A stretch of DNA of 64,000 nucleotides, taken from assembly GCF_943734655.1 (NCBI RefSeq), contig NC_071353.1, positions 145,434,043 to 145,498,042 of the forward strand, in the 5' to 3' direction. This document shows, piece by piece, positions 1 through 11,200 of the stretch. Positions within the stretch are counted from its first letter, which is position 1, and the number at the start of each line of letters is the position of its first letter. A model generated the notes under the pieces. It was given only the letters and a program-made list of their open reading frames with translations, did not search any database and had not been told where the DNA came from. The stretch is from Sabethes cyaneus. Taxonomy: Eukaryota; Arthropoda; Insecta; Diptera; Culicidae. The position numbers were made by a program, and so were the translations under genes.

Positions 1-110
1 AGATTCTGGCAGCTCAAACTTCACTGTAGGAATCCGATTTTGGATTCGAATATCATTACCTTCAATTCAACTAAGATGTGGACTCCTGTTTTCCAACGCT
101 CTTCACGGTA

Positions 111-128
111 CCTTCTCTTCTGTTGCAG
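111..128 (+). other. Putative splice acceptor of zinc-finger unit A
   Basis: A pyrimidine tract ending in TTGCAG lies 13 bases before the ATG at 142. The same motif precedes all nine zinc-finger units of the window. The coding frame enters from this AG with one leftover base. Splicing itself is inferred. Confidence 0.6.
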
Positions 129-141
129 CGATGATGATTCG

Positions 142-1233
142 ATGGCGGCCTGCTGCGATGATGATGATGATGATGAACAAATTGACAAGATTTGTAAACC
201 ACAGTTCAGTTGTGACATTTGCGGTAAAACGTACAAACAACGCAATTCGTTACGCAAACATCTCGACACTCACTCTACGGAGAAAATGTCCGATCCGAAC
301 CAAAGCAAACCGTTGAAGCAGTGTGAAATTTGCGAAAAGTTAGTTTCTAAAAATGGCTATTCGAGGCACAAAAAATCCCACAGCGACGAACGCTCATTTG
401 AATGCGAGATATGCAGCAAAACCTTTGTCAGAATCGGCAATCTGAAGCTGCACAAGATGATTCATCTGGCGGAAAGACGATTCAAATGTGACATATGCGG
501 TAAAGCCTTTTTAAAACTGGCACATTTGGTCGAACATACAGAAACGCACAATCCGAAGAAACAATTCATATGCGATATATGTGATAAAAGTTTTTCCGGA
601 AAAGGACTTATAGTCCGTCATATAAGAACGCATATTACGGAAAAACGATTCAAATGTGTAATATGTGACAAAACATTTTGCAGAAAGGAACATTTAGTCC
701 GACATGTAAAAATGCACGATCCGACAAACGATGCGCGACCATTTCCGTGCGACATTTGCGGTTTGTCGTATAACTTAGCGTATATGCTAGGTGATCACAA
801 GAAGATCCACTCGTACCTGGGGAAAAATCCATTCAAGTGTAATAAATGCGATGCAAAATATACCTACGAGGGCGACCTGAGGTGTCACATGAAGCTACAC
901 TTAGAGAAGCGATGTTCCAAGTGTGGAATGCAGTTTGTTACACGTAAACGACTTGAAAATCACCTGTGCAAAGATCGACCATTCAAATGCACGATGTGTG
1001 AAAAAGCGTTTATGTATGAGAAAAATTTTCGGAACCATCGGTACAATGTACACAACAGTAGTGATAACAAACCGCACGACGTCGGTGAACCGACGACAGT
1101 TCAAGGCCGAATTGTGCGGAGCTCCGGAAGGGTCCAGAAGGTGCGGCAGCAGCAACAAAGTGAAAAATTTGAGCAACTGCCGCCGAGCGATGAAATGGAT
1201 TCGGTTTCCGAATCAAGCAGCCAGACAGGCTGA
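142..1233 (+). CDS. C2H2 zinc-finger protein, unit A (about 10 fingers)
   Basis: Predicted 363-residue nuclear DNA-binding type protein; the target is unknown. After a short acidic N-terminus (MAACC followed by an Asp run) come about ten fingers of the form C-x2-C-x12-H-x3-4-H, the first starting near residue 24 (CDICGK). Finger 9 (CSKCGMQF, ending NHLC) is atypical, with H-x-C in place of the second His pair. The ATG at 142 was chosen because it follows the conserved acceptor AG at 127-128; the open frame runs on upstream to 40, which I take as intron read-through. The tail is Gln-rich and ends after an Asp/Glu/Ser stretch. Compared with unit B, the eleventh finger is missing by an in-frame deletion just before the VGEP motif. 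No ZAD, BTB or KRAB domain is visible. Unit B is the closest relative. The finger assignment is certain; gene boundaries are not. Confidence 0.85.
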   Translation: MAACCDDDDDDEQIDKICKPQFSCDICGKTYKQRNSLRKHLDTHSTEKMSDPNQSKPLKQCEICEKLVSKNGYSRHKKSHSDERSFECEICSKTFVRIGNLKLHKMIHLAERRFKCDICGKAFLKLAHLVEHTETHNPKKQFICDICDKSFSGKGLIVRHIRTHITEKRFKCVICDKTFCRKEHLVRHVKMHDPTNDARPFPCDICGLSYNLAYMLGDHKKIHSYLGKNPFKCNKCDAKYTYEGDLRCHMKLHLEKRCSKCGMQFVTRKRLENHLCKDRPFKCTMCEKAFMYEKNFRNHRYNVHNSSDNKPHDVGEPTTVQGRIVRSSGRVQKVRQQQQSEKFEQLPPSDEMDSVSESSSQTG

Positions 1234-1354
1234 TTGTTTCCTGAAGCCTCCACCAAACCCCGAAACGCTTTTTTTTAGCAATTCAGTTATTTAATGTAAT
1301 ATCGCTCCTCTGTGCATGTAGTTTTTAATATTTAGGTGCATTTATATTTGTTAG

Positions 1355-1360
1355 AATAAA
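1355..1360 (+). terminator. Poly(A) signal, unit A
   Basis: AATAAA about 120 bases after the stop codon of unit A, the normal spacing for a short 3' UTR. Confidence 0.5.
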
Positions 1361-1424
1361 AAAATAATCACAGCGTTTAAACAGAACAATCTTGTTGCTG
1401 TGTTGCTTTAAATTGTATCGAATA

Positions 1425-1560
1425 ATGCCGAACGAACCATTTCATCCATCTGTGGTTGTACCGAACCATATACTTCATTGAACAATGATCGTACCGAAAC
1501 ATTCTACTTATCAATGGTCGTACCGAACCATATACATTATTCAACAGTAAACGTACCGAG
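1425..1560 (+). repeat. Short degenerate tandem repeat
   Basis: The phrase GTACCGAACCATATAC occurs twice about 65 bases apart, with a related GTACCGAAAC phrase between. About two to three diverged units are visible. No coding potential. Confidence 0.5.
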
Positions 1561-1569
1561 ACGTGCCGT

Positions 1570-1984
1570 TACAACGTTTTGACTGTTCTTTGTTTTTGCT
1601 GTTTTAGCTGGAAAAATCGTTGAGAAGCCACCCCAATATTATTACTTATTTGGAAACGGCATAAAATTTCCTATTAAAGTGAACACAATAATAGCATTTG
1701 CTTAATCAAGATTGTTTAGGAAAGCAAATATGTAGCGTGATGTTACAACTCGCCAGAAATTCGTCTCGTGGTGCTTCTGTTAACAAAAATTAAAGTTCTA
1801 CTCTCTTTCAAATTCCATATAGAGACTTTCTTATATGATTTGGTGGGTTACAGCATAAAGCTTGCTTCTTGTAGAAATGGAACAAACTTTTGCTCATATT
1901 GTGGCGCTCTTGGTGGACAGATTTGGAAGTTCTTGGCGCCCACGTACCGGAAGTTTTGTTAGCTTCACCTAGCTGTGAAGCCGA
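1570..1984. other. Intergenic, no gene recognised
   Basis: AT-rich sequence between the short repeat and the mariner remnant. It may be the 5' part of the same decayed element, but I recognise no protein similarity here. Confidence 0.4.
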
Positions 1985-2262
1985 AAGACGGGAAAGAATT
2001 GTGCACAGATATTTGGAAAATCCATTGTGGTCTGCATCTAGGCTAGCTGAAACAGCTAGCTGAAGTTGCCCAGAAATACTGCATGCCACGTTATCAAACG
2101 GTATAAGGAAACATCGACGACGATTCGAAAGCCTCAAACTAATAATCAGAGTGAACTGTCGACCGGAAACTGCGTGGTAAGATTTTAATCAAGAGCCATC
2201 AAGAGGAATCGCAATCTGTCGGCCAGAAAATTTGGTGCTGCCCATTCTTGTCTTTTTTGTAA
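1985..2262 (+). pseudogene. Tc1/mariner-type transposase remnant (DNA-binding part)
   Basis: Translation across at least three frames gives pieces typical of the N-terminal helix-turn-helix region of Tc1/mariner transposases: RIVHRYLENPLWSASRLAE, then VIKRYKETSTTIRKPQ in another frame, TVDRKLRGKIL in a third, and RAIKRNRNLSARKFGAAH. The order is right for the family, but the frames shift and there are stops, so it is a dead fragment. The catalytic DDE domain is absent; purine-rich simple sequence follows instead. The family call rests on motif recognition without a search. Confidence 0.6.
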
Positions 2263-4322
2263 TAATTAGTTTTGCTTTTCGATGATTAAAAATTGTTTAG
2301 AAAACACAACAAAAAGGCGATTAAAAGATGACTAAGATACGAAGAAAGGACGAACGAAGAGCCGGCGTAAAGACAACGGAAGAGCGATGATAAGATGATG
2401 AGAAAGTAATGAAGAGGCAGTAAAAATACGACAAAAAGTTGGCAGAAATACGGTGAAAGACGATAATAACGTCGAAATTAACATGAAAAGATGACTAAAA
2501 GACACTAAAACAGCCGCAAAAAAACACGACAGAAAGATGTTTAAAAAGCATCAAAAAGGCGACGAAAAGATGATGAATGCATTACAGCAAGACGACAAAA
2601 GAACGACGAAAAGGCAGCAAAAAGATAACAAACCGGAAAAAATTACGAAACAGCAACAACAGACGATAAAAAGGTGACAAAAAAGAAAGAAAAGACGACG
2701 AAAATACACGAAAACAGTAACAAAAGGAATTACAAAAAACAGCAACAAATGTCGACAAAAAATGCCAAAAGCAGGCGTCAAAAAGCGACGAAAATACTAT
2801 GAAAAGGTGACAAAAAACATAAAAGGATAACAAAAATACTTAGAAAAGAAAACCTTAAAACGACAAAAAGGCGTCGATAAGACAACAATATGACCAAAGA
2901 ACAACGAAAACAAAGCAAATAAATGACAAAAAGACGACGAAGAGGTGGCGAACAAATAGTCATTTAAAAAGCGTCAAAAGGGCGACGAAACAAGCTAAAA
3001 AAACAACGAAAAGATCTCGAATATACAACGGAAGAACAAGCAATACATAGGCAGAAAAAAGACAACAAACAAGATGACGAAAAAGAGTAAAAAAGTTACG
3101 GAACGACAATAAAAAATGGCGAAACGGCGACAGAAGACGATGAAAAGATGACAAAAAAAAGAAAAGACGTCTGAATGATGAAAAGACGCCGAAACAGCAG
3201 TTAAAAAGACGACAAAAATGGCCACAAAAGTAAAAAACAAACGCAAAAAATACGAATAGATGACGAAAATACGGCGAAATTCTAACAAAAATACGACAAA
3301 AAAACGATGAATAGGAAGAAAAGAACAAAGAGATGACAGAGCCAACGAAAGAACAACAAAAAGGCAATAAATAGGCAACAAAAAGACGATGAAAGAACGG
3401 TGAAAAGACAGCAAATAAAAATGACGGAAATACGACGAACGAAAAATGACAAATAAACGAAAAGCCCATTGAAGAAAAAAAGACGGAAGACGACAGGAAT
3501 ACGATGAAAAACTACCGAAAAATGCCAAAAAAGCAATCTACCAAAAACTGCATCAAAAACGTAAAATATGACAACAAGTCACTGAAAAGAGACAAATAAT
3601 CAATGTAAAGATGACGAAAACACGATACACGACTAAAAGACGCCAAAACAATTACAAAAAGAATAAAAACACGACAAAAATTGACAAGCAGACGACACAG
3701 TGATGATGAATAGAGAAAAATACAACAAAAAATGGAAGAGATTTTATCAAGGCGTCAAATTTATTGACGCGACAACAATAAGATCATGAAGAGATGCCAA
3801 AACAGCAAAGAAAAACGACAAAGAGAACAAACACGTGATACAGAAGTTTAAAAGTGTTGAAAATGACAGAAATAACAGAAAAATACGGTGAAGTGGACGA
3901 AAACACGCTAAAACAGCAACAAAAAAGGCAAAAAGTCAACTAAAAGAAGGACGAGAAAAGGCGATGAAAAGACAACAATAAAACGGTAAGATGACAAAAA
4001 ACCGATGAAAAAATCGGCAAAATGAAGATGGAAAAACAACAACAAAAAAGACGACAAAACGGTAACAAACCGTTGAAAAAAGCGAAAAATGCAAAAACGG
4101 ATTGACAACAAATGACGAGTAGACGAGACGTATATGTGATGTAAAGATGACGAACAGATCATGATAAGACGATAAACGACAGCTGGATGACAAAATGACG
4201 CGTCGTAAAAACTACAAAAAAAAGAAGTAAAAGCGACGTAAAGACAGCGAGAAGATGATGCAAGATGACGAAAACGAAACGAAACGGAACTGAAAAAACG
4301 CCCAAAAAGTGACAAATAACGT

Positions 4323-4323
<1 letters not shown>

Positions 4324-4401
<78 letters not shown>
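4324..4401 (+). repeat. (GA)39 microsatellite
   Basis: Uninterrupted GA dinucleotide run of about 78 bases inside the purine-rich tract. Confidence 0.95.
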
Positions 4402-4402
<1 letters not shown>

Positions 4403-4425
4403 GACGACGACGACGATGACGACGA
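4401..4425 (+). repeat. (ACG)n microsatellite
   Basis: Short ACG trinucleotide run with one interruption, directly after the GA run. Confidence 0.85.
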
Positions 4426-4480
4426 AAAGACAAAAGAAGAGAAAAACACAGATGAAAGGCGAATGATGAAAAATCAATAA

Positions 4481-5335
4481 CGAAAGTCGAGTGTAAGCGT
4501 CCTTAATTAATTTAAGTCAAATCTCATTTTAATGAAATTATTTAATTTAAAAATTAGCAATTTCCTTCGAATAACAATAACTATAAAACAAATGTGACAA
4601 AGAGTGATCACACATTTAGGAGGAAGGAAGCCGAGTCCATCTGTGTTAAAAGAAACTCTCGTATATTAGAAAACAAGCAGTACATATCCAAACAAACACT
4701 TGAAGGCAAAAGGAACAAACGATTCTAGCAAACCTACAAATGAAACATAAATATCGGTTAAATTTGCATTCAAACTACAATTTGATTCAAAATTTAATCA
4801 ACCTTAACTGTTTAATTGAAACTTTGAAATGTATAACGCTTTCTTCGGTAATAAAACTACGGATTTTTCCTCAGCGAAGTCTGGCAACGCTGCTCTCTAG
4901 CTGTATTACGGGCTCTGATAATTCAAATTATCACTCTGAATGTTTTTAGAGCCGGTCGATTTCTCCAAGCCGTCCAGCCACCCAGAAGTACACATAAAAA
5001 TTATACGCATATGAATAGTATGTGCAAACTTTAATGATAACTGTTAAAAACACATGAATGATAACTGTTCGGCACATAAAGTTTATTTACCGGGCACATT
5101 GCAAAAATCTATGTGTGGGACACATATAAATTATACGAAAAGTTTTCCCAGTGTAGGCAGTGGAGTTTCTGCGTTCGACAAAACAAATGAAAATATTCTG
5201 AATTTTCATAAAAAATACTGAAAAAATAAAAATTATTTCCTACACTGAAAAAAAGAGCATTTTAAAAACTAAAAATCAATTTGCTAAAAAACGGCCATCT
5301 TAGAAATTGATGAATTTTTTTCTAAATATAGATAA
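4481..5335. other. Intergenic, no gene recognised
   Basis: AT-rich. ACACATAAAAATTATAC and ACACATATAAATTATAC recur about 135 bases apart (near 4990 and 5122), and CCCAGTGTAG near 5145 faces TACACTGAAA near 5240, which suggests a decayed small TIR element. I cannot define its ends. Confidence 0.35.
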
Positions 5336-5922
5336 CTAGCTGACCCGACAAACTTCGTATTGCCACAAATTAACCTGTGTTGTACATAAATCATGAATCT
5401 CAGATGATCTTTGTCACAATCTCGAGTTTTGCAAGCCCCCCAGTGGGCGGCGCTTCCGACGGCGGGTCACCGGCAACACTCGCGACCGTCTCGTCCTGAA
5501 TGATCTAGTGTTACTATAGATAGTTTTTGTGGTCTTGTATTGACTAATGTTTTATGGAAGGGTCTCGAATTTCTCGAGTTCGATTAGTTTTTGAGTTTCA
5601 CAAAAATTTCTGTTTTATTTGTATGAGAGTCCATATCCCCCATAGGGGTCCCAATTCATCATAAAAAAATTTTTGTCTCCAAAAACACCCACATGCCAAA
5701 TTTGGTTCCATTTGCTTGATTAGTGCTCGAGTTATGAGGAAATTTGTATTTCGTTTGTATAGAAGCCCCCCCTCTTAAAGTGGGAGGGGTCCTAATTCAC
5801 CATAGAAAATATTCTTGCCCTCGAAAACTTTCACATGCCAAATTTGGTTTCATTTGCTTGATTAGCTCTCGAGTTATGAGGAAATTTGTATTTCATTTGT
5901 ATAGGAGCCCCCCTCCTAAGGC

Positions 5923-5926
5923 ATAG
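5923..5926. repeat. Target-site duplication ATAG, left
   Basis: Four bases directly outside the left LTR, repeated at 14886-14889. Confidence 0.85.
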
Positions 5927-7126
5927 TGTAACTGGTACCTTGGTGTGTCTTTACTGTGTGTACCGGGAAAGCTCAGTAGCAAGAGACCCTGTGACTATGG
6001 TCCCAGGATCGGCTTACTACTGGGTAATCAGAGGGGCTTCGCGAACAAACGTGCAGTCGACTTTCACCTTGCTTGGCTTGGGCTATTGTGATAATTTGGT
6101 TTGGAGGATTTGAAAAGATTGGAATTAGGAAAAACTATTGCTTTTATTCTTTTCTATTGTGGGTGTGTATGTGTGTGTGGGTGTGGGTGATGGGTGAAAA
6201 ACCGGTACGTACCGCTGTCGCTACTGCTGCTGGTCGAGTTTTCCGCTGCTTTCTGCTACTGACTCACTGTTCGGGGGAGGCTGGGGGACGCTCCGCGCGC
6301 GCTGCTAGGGTTAAGGCGACGCTGCTAACCGGTGCTAGTCCGCTCGTTCTGGTCTTCCCTCTTTGACGGAGGATCGACAGGCCCAGGACGATACCGGAAT
6401 GACCGTGCCGAGAGGGGAATGTCCTCCTTGATAATTATGGCCCAAGGCCAGAGGACTGCCGCTGGTCCTTTACGGGTTAGACGTAGCGAGCATCCAGGGC
6501 TCGCTAGGCCGATCGTGTGCTGACCTTTAATGGCAAACCGTTCCACGGTTGCACAAACAATTTGTGGTGTAATAAAAGGTCCTGTGAGGGTGACAATGGA
6601 TGATAATTATCCACTTGTATTACGGACAGACAATTCCGTTTTCAGGGTTTAATTGTTACCTGAATAAACTTAATTCCACCTCTCACTACTAGCACTTGTT
6701 CTTACTTAAAATGTAAGTCTTTTGCACACGACAACCAGATACTATCTGAAGAATGGTGGTTATTTTTGCCACGAAGAAGCTTTTTCGCGGTATTTTTCCG
6801 TGCTTATGGCCGCATATTCGCGTAGTTTTATGTGTCATGCCGCGTATAACAGTTTCCTTCCCCCCCGTCAGCTTTTCTGTTATACTAGTCTGGTGGTGAC
6901 TGTCGTTGCACCACCCACTTGTACCCACTGTGTCACGTGTTTATTGTTTTAGTGTGTTGACAAAATTTTAATTATTTATTTATTTATTTTACTAACCTAA
7001 CTAACCTATTTTAACAATTTTTGGCATTTAACTAACCCTACTAACAATAACCCTAGAAACGTGAAAGTAAACAAACATTTAAGCACATATTAAAAAAAAC
7101 AGAGGATCCTGTAACGCACGGTTACA
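5927..7126 (-). repeat. 3' LTR of the gypsy element
   Basis: 1200 bases, bounded by TGTAAC and GTTACA, and matching 13686-14885 base for base as far as I can read. On the element's strand an AATAAA (complement of 6143-6148) lies about 220 bases before the LTR end and is a candidate polyadenylation signal. Open frames inside the LTR occur unchanged in both copies and are not taken as genes. Confidence 0.93.
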
Positions 7127-7141
7127 CTATCCCTCCACCTC
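7127..7141 (-). other. Polypurine tract of the gypsy element
   Basis: The minus strand reads GAGGTGGAGGGATAG immediately before the 3' LTR: the expected position and composition for the plus-strand priming site. Confidence 0.75.
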
Positions 7142-8217
7142 GGTAAAATAAATGTTCGAATTCATTCTAAACATTTATTTTTACAAACACTAATTACTTT
7201 AAAAACTTAATAGACTTAACCATTCATAAACATAAAAACATTTACATTTACTCGTAGCTTTTGAATATTCAATCACATTTGAGTGAGCAACTAAACATAT
7301 TAAAATTCGTGTACAACTAAAAGCTAAATTTAATTTAAATTTGCCATAATCTGTCACGTGTGATTTTACTCCTATGCTTAGGCATCACTGTGAACACCAT
7401 TGGTGAGGCTCTGCTACTTCATTTTACTGTTTAATCGATTCTCTGATTGGGCAATACAATCGACGAAATACTAAACAATTCAGTCTACCTACAATCGCGA
7501 TCGCGTTCGGAATAAAAACGTGTTCTTGTGAATAATGATAATCTGCAGTTAAATAATTTAGAATAGAAACTCTAATTTGGATGCAATCATTCGGTGGATT
7601 TAGTGATTCCAGGAAAGTTTTATTCTATGTGTCCATATTTTTGTTAGGCTGATTGAAACTGTTGTTCCAGGATTCATTCCCCCAGTTGGCCACCTGGGGA
7701 TTTCAGGAATAACTCCTGCAACAATTCGGTTTCTGATTTCAAGATTTCAGGTAAGTAGCGATCACATTTCTTGTAGGGGAATGTTTTATATTCGTTCTGT
7801 ATATTCAATCATTCTGTAGGTTTGTTTAATATTAACTCAAAGAATTCCATAATCTTAATTCTATTTGTGACGTCACATCTCATTTCAGGTTATGAACAAC
7901 TTCTAGCATGGCGAAATCTCTACACTTCGGTAAAGCTTCTCACCCACGTTGGAGTGTTCATCCGCTCGGATATTCATCATCTATATCTATCACTCACGAT
8001 ATGCATCTCATGAGATAGATAGACGATGAGATAAGCAGAACACACGGATCATCTCATTAGAGTTCAGAGGTCAATCAACTCTGATGATCGATGATGCAAC
8101 TATAATGCAGCTACGATGCAGCTGGTTATTGGTTTGTGGTTTCTGTTTCATTATCAGACAACTTCAAACAGATAATAATGTATTTTATATTTCCCTTTTT
8201 TTCTAGGTATTAGGAAT
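7142..8217 (-). other. Non-coding 3' region of the gypsy element (no env)
   Basis: About 1.1 kb between the pol stop and the polypurine tract. I see no open frame of useful length on the element's strand and no envelope-like features. A short ATGAGATAG-type phrase repeats near 8000-8060. Confidence 0.6.
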
Positions 8218-11200
8218 TTATTCGTCGCCAGGTTTAAGATCTTTTGCTGAAAAAATCCCGAGATTCTTACCTTGATCGTCGGCCAGTTCATAAGAACTGC
8301 AGCCGCGTCGGGCAACGATAGTGCATGGGGTGAAAAGCGGTCCATATTTCGCGTTATAATGATCCGCCGCTGAAGAGAGGCGGAAATTCCGCTTATAAAC
8401 TCTTTGGCCCACTCGGTAAGTTGGTGCAAACTTTTTGTGTCTAAGATTATAGATTCTACGGTGCTTTTCGTTGCTCTTTTGCAAATTCTTGGCGACCGTG
8501 CTCAATATATTTCCCCCAACTTGCCTTCGATACTGATCCCTCGCTTCTACGGATCTTTCCCCTTCATCACGCTCCAAACGATGTTCCTCACCTTTCACAA
8601 CTTTTTCATGCCCATACAGAATGCGGTACGGCGTGTAACCAGTTGAGGCATGGATTGTAGTGTTAATCATTTCCTCAACTTCTGCTACTCTAGTGTCCCA
8701 CACTCGTTGGTCTGTCTGCATGTACGTTCTCAGACAGGCATTTATCGTCCGGTTGGTCCGCTCTACTGGATTAGCCTGACTGTGGTGCCTTGCATTAGGC
8801 CAATGTTGGACCCCTCGCTGGGAGAGGAGCGCTTGGAACTCTTTTCCCTGGAATGTGGTAGCATTGTCGCTAATCACCACCTCTGGGGTTCCATAACGTC
8901 TCATCCATTGATCCTCCAAAAGCCTGCAAACCAATTTAGCCTCAATCTTCTTCACCGGTATGAGCATTGACCATTTAGAGAAGCAATCCATAACAACTAG
9001 TAAATGGCAATTTCCGGTTCGACTTCTTGGCAAATTTTGAATATAATCCAAAGCAATAATCTGAAACGGGCGATCAGTTATCTTTGGTTTTCCCATAGGA
9101 GGGACCGACGATACTGTCGACGGTTTACATTGCTTGCATGTATCGCAAGCTTGGACATATCGTTTGGTATCTGCTGCCATTCTCGGCCAATAATACCGAG
9201 TTTTGAGCCGATACAAGGTCTTTTCATACCCTGGATGCAAACAATCATCGTGCTCCTGCTGCATTACCGTTTTTCGCAATCCTTCCGGTAGACACAGCTT
9301 CCACTCGTACGAATAATCCAGAGCATCAGACAGATTGGATACAAACTTATAGAGTTTGCCCTCTTCTATTTTAAAGTCCGCGTAGCTTTCCGGTTCCTCT
9401 TCAACTTTTTTAAATAAGTTAGCATACCAACTGTCTGCAGTCTTTTCTACAGCTTCGACTGCCCTAGAAAGTGCGTCGGCAACAACATTTTCCGATCCCT
9501 TGCGATGTTGGATCTGCATATCGTATTGCTGCAAAAGGATACTCCACCGGCTAAGCTTTGAGGAAGGCTTCCATTTCGTATTCATAATGAATGAAAGAGC
9601 CGACGAGTCCGTCACGAGAGTAAATCTTGAACCCTCGACATATGGACGAAACTTCTCGATTGCTTCCAGTGCTGCTAACCCCTCTTTTTCAGCTGCTTTC
9701 CAGGACCTCTGAGGCGTCGTAAGCTTTCGAGAAAAGTACGCTACAACATGCTCTTTATCCGCAAGGTCCTGTGTTAGGACACCAGCGATGGCTATATCAC
9801 TTGCATCTGTTTGTATTTTGAATGGAAGATTGAAGTTTGGGTTGGACAGGATTGGCGCGGTAATTAACTTTTCTTTAAGCAAATTGAACGCCTCCTCCGC
9901 TGTCTCGTTCCACGTTACTACCTTCGGTTTTCCTTTCAGCAAATCCGTCAGAGGACTAGTCATTTTGCTAAAGTCTTCTATAAAGCGGCGGTAATAATTT
10001 ACCATGCCTAAGAAGCGCCTTAGCGAACGTACCGATGACGGTCGCTCAAAGTTGACGATAGCTTCAACTTTAGACGGATTTGGTCTTACACCGTGTTCTG
10101 AGAGGATGAAGCCTAAATACGGAAGCTCAGGAACGCAAAACTTGGACTTCTCAACGTTAATTGACAAGTTGGCAGTCCTTAAGCGCTTTGCCACTTCCTG
10201 CAACTGACGAATGTGTTCTTCAAACGTGTTGCTTGCGACTACGATGTCATCAAGATACACAAACACGTTTGGTTCTAATTCTCCGTAGCCCAATACCTGG
10301 TCCATAAGCCTCGATAGTGTAGCCGGGCTATTAACTAGGCCGAAAGGCAAACGGGTGAATTGGAAAAGCCCTCTACCAAACACTCGGAAGGCTGTATACT
10401 TCCGTGAGGCAGGGTCAAGCGGAATTTGCCAAAACGCCTTAGATAAATCGATGGTGGATAGGTATTTGGCCGCGCCCAATCTTCCCAGTATTCTATCCTG
10501 GTGTGGCAATGGGTAGGCATCTTTCCTTGTCCTATCATTCAATTTCCTCGCGTCCAGACACATCCTGACTTTGACCTTTTCCTCTCCATCTTCTCCCTCG
10601 CTCTTCTTCATTACCGGAACAATTAACAATGCCCAATCGCTATTTGACCGTTCAACCACTCCAGAATCTATCCATTTATCAAGCTCTTCGTTTACATTTC
10701 TCTGCACTTCCGGCGACCAAGGATACGGATTCAACCGGACAGGAGAGGCATTTTGAAACTCATCTATAAATTCAATCTTATGAGAAATCAATGGTGTTGT
10801 TTCTAATTTTCCTCCTTCCACAAATATCTTAAACTGCTTTTTAACTTCTTCTAATCGATCCTTCTGCTTTGTAGTTAATAATTCTTTCTTCTCCTGCTCG
10901 GCAATACGCAGTTCTAGCGCCTCTATTAAATTTCCCGAAGGACCTTTAATTGTGGGTTCTATGTTGTATAAACGCCAGAAATTTATTCCCAGAATTAACC
11001 GACGGTTCAGTTTCGGTGCAATCAGAGTCGTAAGAATTTTTGTCCTACCATTAAACGTAATTGGCAGGTTTACGTACCCTGTGACCTCTAAGTTATCTCC
11101 TCCGGCAGTAGACAATCTTGTTTCGGTGCTGAACTGTTTTAACTTTAATGAATTAAGCAGTTTCTCACTTCCTGCTCCTAGAATAGACACCTGCGCTCCA

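Larger units (their letters stand above)
2275..4480 (+). repeat. 2.2 kb purine-biased cryptic simple-sequence tract
   Basis: The + strand is dominated by irregular mixtures of GACGAAAA, GACAAAAA and AAAAGACGAC with no fixed period. T and C are rare on this strand, so the minus strand shows long Phe/Ser/Leu-rich open frames (for example 2995-3528 and 3908-4477) that I treat as composition artefacts. The tract begins near the end of the mariner remnant and ends past the GA microsatellite. It looks like slippage-grown satellite-like DNA. It holds no recognisable gene. Confidence 0.75.

Noticed and set aside
40..141. Upstream extension of unit A to an ATG at 40
   Set aside because: The stretch contains the pyrimidine tract and TTGCAG conserved in all units, so it reads as intron, although unspliced translation cannot be excluded.
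2551..4477. Long minus-strand open frames rich in Phe, Ser and Leu
   Set aside because: They arise because the purine-rich + strand gives few stop codons on the complement; all frames show the same composition and none has a domain.
5927..7126. Several open frames within the LTRs (for example 6073-6366 and 13832-14125)
   Set aside because: Identical in both LTR copies, overlapping on both strands, with no recognisable domain; treated as LTR sequence.
7142..8217. Envelope gene of the gypsy element
   Set aside because: No open frame of useful length on the minus strand, and no signal peptide or membrane segment was seen.
8404..10207. Plus-strand open frames across pol
   Set aside because: Shadows of the minus-strand pol gene.
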